A stretch of 5,940 bases of DNA, from positions 245,418-251,357 of the forward strand of contig DGEO01000027.1 in the NCBI GenBank assembly GCA_002385985.1. The letters are read 5' to 3'. Made by a program: the position numbers and the translations under genes. Below the pieces are notes generated by a model, which worked only from the letters and a program-made list of their open reading frames with translations, had not been told where the DNA came from and did no database searches. Positions 1 to 5,940 of the stretch are shown here, one piece after another (the stretch's first letter is position 1; every line of letters begins with the position of its first letter). The stretch comes from Anaerolineaceae bacterium UBA3924 (lineage in GTDB: Bacteria; Chloroflexota; Anaerolineae; Anaerolineales; Anaerolineaceae).

Positions 1-288
1 GAAGCCAAGTGGCACAGCTTTGTAGAGGGGCAGCCTTTTGGCCGGGCCAACTTCTCCGGCTATAAAAATGAACGTGTGGATGAGCTGGTGGTGCTGGGCG
101 AGACCACGATCGATGAACAGGAGCGCCAGCGCATCTACGACGAGGCCCAGCAGCTGGTCTACGACGAAGCGCCGGCCATCTTCCTGGTGCTGCCCGAGGA
201 GATTGAGGCTTCCCGCAGCAGCGTGAGCAGCTGGGAGCCGGCTTCCGACAGCCGCATCAACCTGCACGACGTCTGCCTGGCTCCGTGA
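1..288 (+). CDS. ABC transporter substrate-binding protein, family 5 (peptide/nickel type), C-terminal part
   Basis: This is the last 95 codons of a gene that begins left of the window. The frame is open from base 1 and ends at TGA 286-288. The fragment carries the usual C-terminal features of family 5 extracellular binding proteins: an aromatic/Asn/Gly stretch (NFSGYKNERVDELV, residues 18-31 of the fragment) and an amphipathic helix leading into a strand (RQRIYDEAQQLVYDEAPAIF, residues 42-61), where the mature protein closes its first lobe. The protein would be secreted, probably as a lipoprotein, and would hand its ligand to the downstream permeases; the signal peptide is outside the window. 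Its place just before two permeases and two ATPases matches the dppABCDF order. The ligand cannot be told from this fragment: di- or oligopeptides, nickel or oligosaccharides are all possible. Family assignment is firm; substrate is not. Confidence 0.9.
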   Translation, partial: EAKWHSFVEGQPFGRANFSGYKNERVDELVVLGETTIDEQERQRIYDEAQQLVYDEAPAIFLVLPEEIEASRSSVSSWEPASDSRINLHDVCLAP

Positions 289-295
289 TCTACTC

Positions 296-323
296 CGGGG
301 TGCCTCCTCACGGGGGCACCCCG
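296..323 (+). other. GC-rich hairpin between the binding-protein and permease genes, no U-tract
   Basis: A perfect inverted repeat, GGGGTGCC (297-304) against GGCACCCC (315-322), is extended by an outer C-G pair and by inner T-G, C-G and C-G pairs. This gives about 12 paired positions around a TCAC tetraloop (308-311). The bases after it (ATACAGCTTGCTG) have no T run, so it is not a classical intrinsic terminator. In importer operons, hairpins at this position commonly protect the 3' end of the binding-protein mRNA or cause partial stops, so that the binding protein is made in excess over the membrane parts. That role is inferred here; the stem itself is seen directly. Confidence 0.6.
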
Positions 324-346
324 ATACAGCTTGCTGAAAGGGTTCC

Positions 347-1357
<1,011 letters not shown>

Positions 1358-1370
1358 AAGGAGACGGCGG

Positions 1371-2309
1371 TTGGATCACATAACGGCTCCGGCGGGTAGT
1401 ATTGCGGAAAGGCTGGATGAGTGGCGGCTGGGCCTTGGGCTGTGGTGGCGCAGCATGAAGGAGATCGCCGGTCACCTGCGCGAGCATCCGCTGGCCCTGG
1501 CCGGGGCGATCGTGCTGGTGATCTATGTGGTGCTGGCCGTGCTGTCTCCCTATATCACGCCTTACAACATCAACCGCGGCAATTTGCGAGAGCGGCTGAT
1601 CCCGCCCGCCTGGGAGGAAGGCGGCACCTGGGACCATCCCCTGGGCACCGACCCGCAGGGGCGCGACCTGCTGGCTCGCATCCTGCACGGCGGGCGGGTC
1701 TCGCTGACGGTGGGCGTGCTCTCGGTGGGTATCTCAGCGCTGATTGGCACGGTGCTGGGCGCGCTGTGCGGCTTTTTCCGCGGCTGGCTGGACAATCTGG
1801 TCTCCCGCGTGGCGGACCTGCTGCTGGCCTTTCCATACCTGATCTTCGCCATCGGCATGATGGCCTTTCTGGGGCCAGGATTCGGCAACCTGATTATGGC
1901 GCTGACGTTTAAGTCCTGGGTGGAGTTTTTCCGCCTGGTGCGCGGTGAGATGCTCGCGCAGAAGACCCAGGAATACGTCGAGGCGGCGCGGGTATCGGGC
2001 GAGGGCAAGCTGGCCATCATCGCCCGGGAGATCCTTCCGAACATCTACAACTCCATATTCGTGCTGGCGACGCTGCGTATGGGCTACCTGATCATCATGG
2101 AGGCCAGCCTGAGCTTCCTGGGGCTGGGGCTGCCGGCCAACATCCCTGCCTGGGGCTCGATGGTCTCGGCCGGGCGAGATTACCTGCTGACCGCCTGGTG
2201 GGTTTCGACCCTGCCGGGCATCGCCATCTTGATCCTGGTGCTGGCGATCAACCTGTTCGGCGAAGGCCTGCGCGATATCCTGGACCCGCGCCTGAAGGTG
2301 GAAACATGA
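1371..2309 (+). CDS. dppC: ABC transporter permease, DppC/OppC family (TTG start)
   Basis: This 312-residue protein is the second membrane subunit. The frame is open further upstream, to an ATG at 1293, but that start would overlap dppB by 65 bp and add 26 Arg/Ser-rich residues unlike the family. The TTG at 1371 has a strong AAAGGAG site at 1357-1363, 7 bases away and overlapping the dppB stop, and it gives the usual length. Seen in order: a soluble N-terminal helix (1-38); a first transmembrane helix (about 40-60); the DppC hallmark HPLGTDPQGRDLLARILHGG (89-108); helices at about 113-135, 146-168, 226-246 and 280-298; the EAA loop EYVEAARVSG (201-210) with ILPN (221-224); EASLSFLGLGLP (244-255); and a DPRL terminus (305-308). 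It overlaps the next gene by 4 bp (ATGA), so the two are probably translationally coupled. Confidence 0.93.
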   Translation: MDHITAPAGSIAERLDEWRLGLGLWWRSMKEIAGHLREHPLALAGAIVLVIYVVLAVLSPYITPYNINRGNLRERLIPPAWEEGGTWDHPLGTDPQGRDLLARILHGGRVSLTVGVLSVGISALIGTVLGALCGFFRGWLDNLVSRVADLLLAFPYLIFAIGMMAFLGPGFGNLIMALTFKSWVEFFRLVRGEMLAQKTQEYVEAARVSGEGKLAIIAREILPNIYNSIFVLATLRMGYLIIMEASLSFLGLGLPANIPAWGSMVSAGRDYLLTAWWVSTLPGIAILILVLAINLFGEGLRDILDPRLKVET

Positions 2310-3391
2310 TCCATACCCCGCTGCTGCAAATCCACAACCTGACCACCATATACCCCTCTAGCCGCGGACCGGTGCGGGCGGTGAACAGCGTCAGCCTGAC
2401 GCTGGAGGAGGGCCGTGTGCTCGGCCTGGTGGGGGAATCGGGCTGCGGCAAGAGCACGGTGCTGCTGTCCATCCTGGGGCTGATCCGCCCGCCCGGGAGG
2501 GTCGCCGAAGGAGAGATTCTCTTCCGGGGAGTCGACCTGCGCCAGATGAGCCAGGGCGAGATACGCGCCATCCGCGGCAAGGAAATCAGCATGATCTTCC
2601 AGGACCCGCTCTCCACGCTCAACCCGGTCTTCAAGGTGGGCGAGCAGATCCGTGAAGCGCTGCGCCTGCACGGGATGATGAACTCCGGCCGCCTGCCCTG
2701 GCCCTTTGACCGCCAGACCGGCCGGAGGGAAAGGGAACGGGTGCTGCAGGTCATGGCGGAGGTGGGCATTCCCTCGCCCGACGACCGCTACGCCGCCTAC
2801 CCGCACCAGTTCTCAGGAGGCATGCAGCAGCGGGCGCTGATCGCCATCGCGCTGTCCTGTAACCCGGCCCTGCTGCTGGCCGACGAGCCGACCACCGCGC
2901 TGGATGTGACCATTCAGGCGCAGATCCTGGACCTGATGCGCCGCATCAACCGCGAGCACGGCACGGCCATCATCCTGGTCACCCACGACCTGGGGGTGGC
3001 GGCCGAATTCTGCGATTCCATTGCCGTCATGTATGCCGGGCGCATCGTGGAGAAGGGCAGCGTGGACCAGGTGGTGGAAAACCCTCAGCACCCCTACACG
3101 CGCGGCCTGCTGGCCAGCCGCCCGCGCATCACCATCCCCAAGGAGCCGATCGCTCCGATACCGGGCAGCGTCCCGGACCTGGCCGACCTGCCGGCCGGAT
3201 GCCCGTTCTCGCCGCGCTGCCCGCTGGCCCAGGGGGTTTGCCGGGAGGGACCGGTGCCGCTGTTTGAGGTGACTCCGGGCCACACCAGCCGCTGCCTGGC
3301 GCACAACGACTTCCGGCGCGATTACGACTGGGCCTGGACCGACCGGATCGAGCCGGGTCACATCACCGACATAAGGACGCTGATCGAATGA
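2306..3391 (+). CDS. dppD: ABC transporter ATP-binding protein, DppD/OppD family
   Basis: This 361-residue cytoplasmic ATPase powers the importer together with the next gene product. All catalytic elements are intact: Walker A GESGCGKST (43-51), Q-loop Gln99 in IFQDP, signature FSGGMQQR (169-176), Walker B LLLADEP with Asp193 and Glu194, D-loop ALD (198-200) and switch His227. The C-terminal oligopeptide/dipeptide extension follows, with HPYT at 262-265 and four cysteines: C299, C305, C312 and C330. About 31 residues lie beyond the last Cys. The ATG at 2306 overlaps the dppC stop by 4 bp and has AAGGTGG at 2295-2301. The frame extends upstream to 2198 inside dppC, but that stretch is the shadow of dppC and is excluded. 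The oligo_HPY extension and the pairing with a second ATPase support Dpp/Opp rather than a general ABC protein. Confidence 0.94.
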   Translation: MIHTPLLQIHNLTTIYPSSRGPVRAVNSVSLTLEEGRVLGLVGESGCGKSTVLLSILGLIRPPGRVAEGEILFRGVDLRQMSQGEIRAIRGKEISMIFQDPLSTLNPVFKVGEQIREALRLHGMMNSGRLPWPFDRQTGRRERERVLQVMAEVGIPSPDDRYAAYPHQFSGGMQQRALIAIALSCNPALLLADEPTTALDVTIQAQILDLMRRINREHGTAIILVTHDLGVAAEFCDSIAVMYAGRIVEKGSVDQVVENPQHPYTRGLLASRPRITIPKEPIAPIPGSVPDLADLPAGCPFSPRCPLAQGVCREGPVPLFEVTPGHTSRCLAHNDFRRDYDWAWTDRIEPGHITDIRTLIE

Positions 3392-4434
3392 GCGAGCCCC
3401 AGCCCAACGGCGTGCCCCTGATCGAAGTGCGGGGCATACAGAAACATTTTCCCATTCCGCGCAGTCCGCTGGCGAAACTGCTTTCACGGCGCGGGGACTC
3501 GATAGTGCATGCGGTCAACGGGGTCGACCTGAGCATCTGGCCCGGCGAGACGGTGGGGCTGGTGGGCGAAAGCGGCAGCGGCAAGACCACACTGGGTCGG
3601 GTGATGGCCAATCTGTACCCGCCCACAGCGGGCGAGGTCTTTTTCCACGGCGAGCCGGTGGTCAACGACATGGCCACGGTGAAGATGGACCGCTCGGGCC
3701 AGCCCGTAGCGCCCAAGCAGGTGCCCTATTACCGCCTGACCCAGGTGATCTTCCAGAACCCGTACTCCTCGCTCAACCCGCGCAAGACCGTGCGCGAGAT
3801 CCTCTCCACGCCGCTGACGCACCGGGGAATCCGCTCCTCGCGGGAGCGGGAGGAAATGGTGCGCATGCTTCTGGAAAGCGTGGGCCTGAACGAGCGTCAC
3901 GCCGGATCTTACCCGCACCAGTTTTCCGGCGGACAGCGCCAGCGCATCTCCATCGCCCGCGCCCTGGCCATGCACCCGCGCTTTATCGTCGCCGACGAGC
4001 CGGTCTCCTCGCTGGACGTCTCAGTACAGGCTCAGGTGATCAACCTGCTGGAGCGTCTGCAGAAGGAGTTCAGCCTGACCTATTTGATCATCGCCCACGA
4101 CCTGAGCGTGATTTATTACATCAGCTCGCGCGTGGCGGTGATGTACCTGGGCAAAATCGTGGAAACCGGCCCCACGCTCGACCTGTTCACCTCCCCGCTG
4201 CACCCCTACACCAAAGCGCTGCTGGCGGCTATTCCGCGGGTGAGGAAGGAAAGGCGCACCGAGCGCATCCTGCTGCGCGGCGATATTCCCTCCCCGCTCA
4301 ACCCGCCGGGCGGCTGTCCCTTCCACACCCGCTGCCAGGTCAAGGTGGGCAGGATCTGCGAGCAGCAAATGCCGCCGAATTTCCAGGTCGGAAAGCAGCA
4401 GGTCGCCTGCTGGCTGTACGGCGATCCCCATTAA
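3388..4434 (+). CDS. dppF: ABC transporter ATP-binding protein, DppF/OppF family
   Basis: This 348-residue ATPase is the partner of the preceding one; the pair would form the nucleotide-binding heterodimer under the DppB/DppC permeases. Walker A is GESGSGKTT (60-68), the Q-loop has Gln123 in IFQNP (the family usually has IFQDP), the signature is FSGGQRQR (179-186), Walker B has Asp203 and Glu204 in VADEP, the D-loop is SLD (208-210) and the switch is His237. The extension carries HPYTKALL (272-279) and Cys310, Cys316, Cys324 and Cys341, the same four-Cys layout as DppD. The stretch at about 88-117, between the Walker A strand region and the Q-loop, looks somewhat longer than in the usual DppF. 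The ATG at 3388 overlaps the dppD stop by 4 bp and has AAGGACG at 3373-3379. It is the last gene of the operon and ends with TAA. Confidence 0.94.
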   Translation: MSEPQPNGVPLIEVRGIQKHFPIPRSPLAKLLSRRGDSIVHAVNGVDLSIWPGETVGLVGESGSGKTTLGRVMANLYPPTAGEVFFHGEPVVNDMATVKMDRSGQPVAPKQVPYYRLTQVIFQNPYSSLNPRKTVREILSTPLTHRGIRSSREREEMVRMLLESVGLNERHAGSYPHQFSGGQRQRISIARALAMHPRFIVADEPVSSLDVSVQAQVINLLERLQKEFSLTYLIIAHDLSVIYYISSRVAVMYLGKIVETGPTLDLFTSPLHPYTKALLAAIPRVRKERRTERILLRGDIPSPLNPPGGCPFHTRCQVKVGRICEQQMPPNFQVGKQQVACWLYGDPH

Positions 4435-4455
4435 TCAACAATTGTCGTATCGATC

Positions 4456-4485
4456 TTGTTACACCCCTTGACAATGGGGTATAAT
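4456..4485 (+). promoter_or_regulatory. Candidate promoter P1 between dppF and rpsA
   Basis: A perfect -10 hexamer, TATAAT, lies at 4480-4485. At a normal distance (18 bp) stands TTGTTA (4456-4461), matching 4 of 6 bases of the -35 consensus. A perfect TTGACA also occurs at 4468-4473 but is only 6 bp from the TATAAT, too close for a standard sigma-70 pairing. Transcription would start near 4491-4493, about 20 bases before the hairpin at 4511. The element lies in the relatively AT-rich gap after dppF, where a promoter is plausible. Strength and use are not provable from sequence. Confidence 0.55.
4463..4480. repeat. Imperfect inverted repeat over the P1 core
   Basis: ACCCC (4463-4467) and GGGGT (4476-4480) form a perfect 5-bp inverted repeat around TTGACAAT, and the inner TTG (4468-4470) and CAA (4472-4474) are also complementary around A4471. 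Only T4475 breaks the symmetry. The repeat touches the first base of the TATAAT, where a bound repressor would block RNA polymerase, so an operator is possible. It may equally be chance sequence in a promoter. Confidence 0.35.
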
Positions 4486-4510
4486 ACCTATGCCCATATG
4501 CCTGCCTGCG

Positions 4511-4565
4511 ACCACCCTTCGACGCCGAACTTTCCGTACTGGCGGAGGGTTGAAGGGTGGTTTTT
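4511..4565 (+). terminator. Rho-independent terminator or attenuator hairpin upstream of rpsA
   Basis: ACCACCCTTC (4511-4520) is exactly complementary to GAAGGGTGGT (4552-4561), giving a 10-bp stem. CGCC (4523-4526) can pair with GGCG (4541-4544) in an upper stem, leaving an asymmetric bulge and a loop at 4527-4540. The stem runs straight into TTTTT at 4561-4565, the classical intrinsic terminator layout for + strand transcripts. There is no T run on the other side, so it is not bidirectional. It begins 76 bp after the dppF stop and is the only obvious terminator for the importer operon. It also lies downstream of P1, so it would stop P1 transcripts after about 75 nt unless they read through. 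Confidence 0.8.
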
Positions 4566-4581
4566 CGCCGGTAGTGTGGGG

Positions 4582-4610
4582 TTGCCAAGTTGGTTAATCC
4601 CTAATATAAT
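4582..4610 (+). promoter_or_regulatory. Sigma-70-type promoter P2 of rpsA
   Basis: TTGCCA at 4582-4587 matches 5 of 6 bases of the -35 consensus. It is followed by an ideal 17-bp spacer and a perfect TATAAT at 4605-4610. The predicted start is near 4616-4618, leaving a leader of about 30 nt before the S1 ATG. The promoter begins 16 bp after the T-tract of the preceding terminator, so rpsA can be transcribed independently of the importer operon. A short palindrome, CCAAGTTGG (4585-4593), overlaps the -35 end and start of the spacer; no regulator can be named for it. Confidence 0.8.
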
Positions 4611-4646
4611 GGGCACCAAATCTTTTCCTTGGAGTTTCTGGATCGT

Positions 4647-5940
4647 ATGGAACAAAATGACGCCCAACTCGAGCAGGGGGCAACGCCCGAGAACAACCAA
4701 TTTGAGAATCATAACAATATGGCTTCTCTGCTGGAAGCAGAAGGCCTGGGAATCGACTTTCCCCAACGGGGCGAGATTCGAGAAGGCATGATCGCCAGCA
4801 TGACTCCTGGGCAAATTCTGGTTAGTGTTGGCACCAAGTCTGAGGGTGTCATCTCCGGACGAGAGTACGAGGCTATCCCCGCTGAAGCGCTGGCCGAGAT
4901 GAAAGTCGGCATGGAAATCCCGGTCTACGTTGTGGACCCCGAGGATTCCAACGGCAATCTGGTCCTGTCCTACACGCGCGCGCTGGAGGAGAAAAGCTGG
5001 GAAAAAGCCGAAGAGTTGATGGCGTCCAAAGAAGCGATCCACAGCGAAATCATTGGCTACAACAAAGGTGGACTGATCGTTCCTGTCGGCGGACTGCGCG
5101 GCTTCGTGCCTGCTTCTCAGGTGAGCCTCTCTCGCCGGGCTGCCATGACCGGAGATACCCCGGAGCAGCGCTGGAGCAAGATGATCGGCGAAGAGCTGGA
5201 TGTCTGCGTGATCGAAGTTGACCGCGAGCGCCGCCGCCTGATCCTCTCCGAGCGGGCCGCCTCCAACGAGACCCGCGAGACGATCAAAGAGCGCGTCATC
5301 GAAGAGCTGACCGAGGGCGAAGTTCGCACCGGCCGCGTCACCAGCCTGGCTGATTTCGGCGCTTTTGTCAACATCAACGGCGCGGACGGCCTGGTGCACC
5401 TCTCCGAGATTTCCTGGGAGCGCATCCAGCACCCCTCCGAAGTGCTCAAGGTGGGGCAGGAAGTCAAGGTCAAGGTCATCAGCATCGACAAAGAGAAGAA
5501 GCGCATCGGCCTCTCCCTGCGCCAGCTGCAGAGCGACCCCTGGGCCAAGCACGTTGAGAAGTACCAGGTCGGCCAGCTGGTCGAGGGCACCATTACCCGC
5601 CTGACCAAGTTCGGCGCGTTCGCCCGCCTGGATGACATGCTCGAAGGCCTGATTCACATCTCTGAGATCAGCGAGAAGCGCATCGAGCACCCCAAAGAGG
5701 TGCTGAAGGAAGGCGACGTGGTCACCCTGCGCGTGATCAAGATCGACCCCGAGAATCACCGCATCGGTCTGAGCCTGCGCCGCGTGGAATCAATGGCCTA
5801 CGCCGACATGGACTGGCAGGCCCTCGAAGAGGAAATCGCCGGTTCGGATGGCGAGATCACCGTGACCAGCGAAGCCACCGCTGAAGCTCCGGCTGAGGTG
5901 GAAGCTGAAGCGCCCGCCGAAGAGGCCCCTGAGGTCAAGG
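4647..5940 (+). CDS. rpsA: 30S ribosomal protein S1, 5' part (open at the window edge)
   Basis: The frame is open from ATG 4647 to the end of the window (431 complete codons) with no stop. S1 binds mRNA on the small ribosomal subunit and helps initiation. Four S1 (OB-fold) domains are visible: about 42-110, 130-203, 222-293 and 307-378. Domains 3 and 4 are the most canonical, with FGAFV (237-241) then GLVHLSEIS (248-256), and FGAFA (322-326) then GLIHISEIS (334-342); domains 1 and 2 are divergent, as is usual. After 378 comes a low-complexity Ala/Glu-rich tail that continues out of the window. GGAG at 4631-4634 lies 12 bases before the ATG, a somewhat long spacing. A second in-frame ATG at 4719 (Met25, MASLLEAEG) is an alternative start with weaker upstream signals; residues 1-24 are Asn/Gln-rich and may be a poorly conserved extension. 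It is transcribed from P2 and probably not co-transcribed with dppF. Confidence 0.93.
   Translation, partial: MEQNDAQLEQGATPENNQFENHNNMASLLEAEGLGIDFPQRGEIREGMIASMTPGQILVSVGTKSEGVISGREYEAIPAEALAEMKVGMEIPVYVVDPEDSNGNLVLSYTRALEEKSWEKAEELMASKEAIHSEIIGYNKGGLIVPVGGLRGFVPASQVSLSRRAAMTGDTPEQRWSKMIGEELDVCVIEVDRERRRLILSERAASNETRETIKERVIEELTEGEVRTGRVTSLADFGAFVNINGADGLVHLSEISWERIQHPSEVLKVGQEVKVKVISIDKEKKRIGLSLRQLQSDPWAKHVEKYQVGQLVEGTITRLTKFGAFARLDDMLEGLIHISEISEKRIEHPKEVLKEGDVVTLRVIKIDPENHRIGLSLRRVESMAYADMDWQALEEEIAGSDGEITVTSEATAEAPAEVEAEAPAEEAPEVK

Noticed and set aside
2198..2305. Upstream ATG start for dppD at 2198
   Set aside because: These codons lie inside dppC in another frame and give a Pro/Gly/Arg-rich non-family sequence. 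The ATG at 2306, with its own ribosome site and ATGA overlap, fits the family N-terminus.
4438..4460. Small palindromes ACAATTGT (4438-4445), ATCGAT (4449-4454) and the AACAA/TTGTT pair after the dppF stop
   Set aside because: They are too short or too weak to call an operator or a terminator. The convincing terminator is at 4511-4565.
4456..4791. Possible small protein or leader peptide (ATG at 4456 or 4498) before rpsA
   Set aside because: No ribosome site precedes either ATG. The frame runs through the terminator stem and P2 and then into rpsA out of frame, and the composition is not protein-like. A leaderless ATG at 4490 with 35 codons was also considered and has no support.
4488..5759. 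Long minus-strand open frame (423 codons) opposite rpsA
   Set aside because: It is the mirror of the S1 gene: the GC-rich Glu/Lys/Arg codons of rpsA remove stops from the opposite strand. Its product is biased (Asp/Leu/His/Gln-rich) and resembles no family, and it runs across the P1/P2 and terminator region. The + strand frame encodes clear S1 domains.

Overview
The window is GC-rich coding DNA from a bacterium, all genes on the + strand. It holds two unrelated transcription units. The first four and a half genes are the distal part of an ABC importer operon of the peptide/nickel (Dpp/Opp) family. The last gene is the 5' part of ribosomal protein S1. The S1 protein appears to have only four S1 domains and an Ala/Glu-rich acidic tail, unlike the six-domain E. 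coli protein. Together with the high GC and the sequence style, this suggests a Chloroflexota (Anaerolineae-like) genome. That assignment is an inference from memory of the family, not a search result.

Region 1 (1-4434), importer operon. The C-terminal 95 residues of a family 5 extracellular solute-binding protein (1-288) are followed by a 58-bp gap with a strong GC hairpin that lacks a U-tract. Then come two permeases (347-1357; 1371-2309, TTG start) and two ATPases (2306-3391; 3388-4434). The last two junctions are 4-bp ATGA overlaps and the permease-permease gap is 13 bp, so B-C-D-F look co-transcribed and translationally coupled. The binding protein delivers substrate to the permease heterodimer, and the two ATPases form the nucleotide-binding heterodimer. 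The substrate cannot be read from this sequence: peptides are the default, but members of this family also carry nickel or oligosaccharides.

Region 2 (4435-4646), the most information-rich non-coding stretch. It holds a perfect TATAAT with candidate -35 elements (4456-4485), a long hairpin with a T-tract (4511-4565), a second well-formed promoter (TTGCCA-17 bp-TATAAT, 4582-4610) and an S1 ribosome binding site. The hairpin probably terminates the importer operon. Because a promoter lies between the operon and the hairpin, the arrangement could also make a short RNA of about 75 nt, or act as an attenuated leader for S1.

Region 3 (4647-5940), rpsA, open at the right edge of the window.

I found no mobile element, CRISPR array, tRNA, rRNA or evident new system. 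The only part that may be undescribed is the promoter-terminator-promoter arrangement in front of rpsA.
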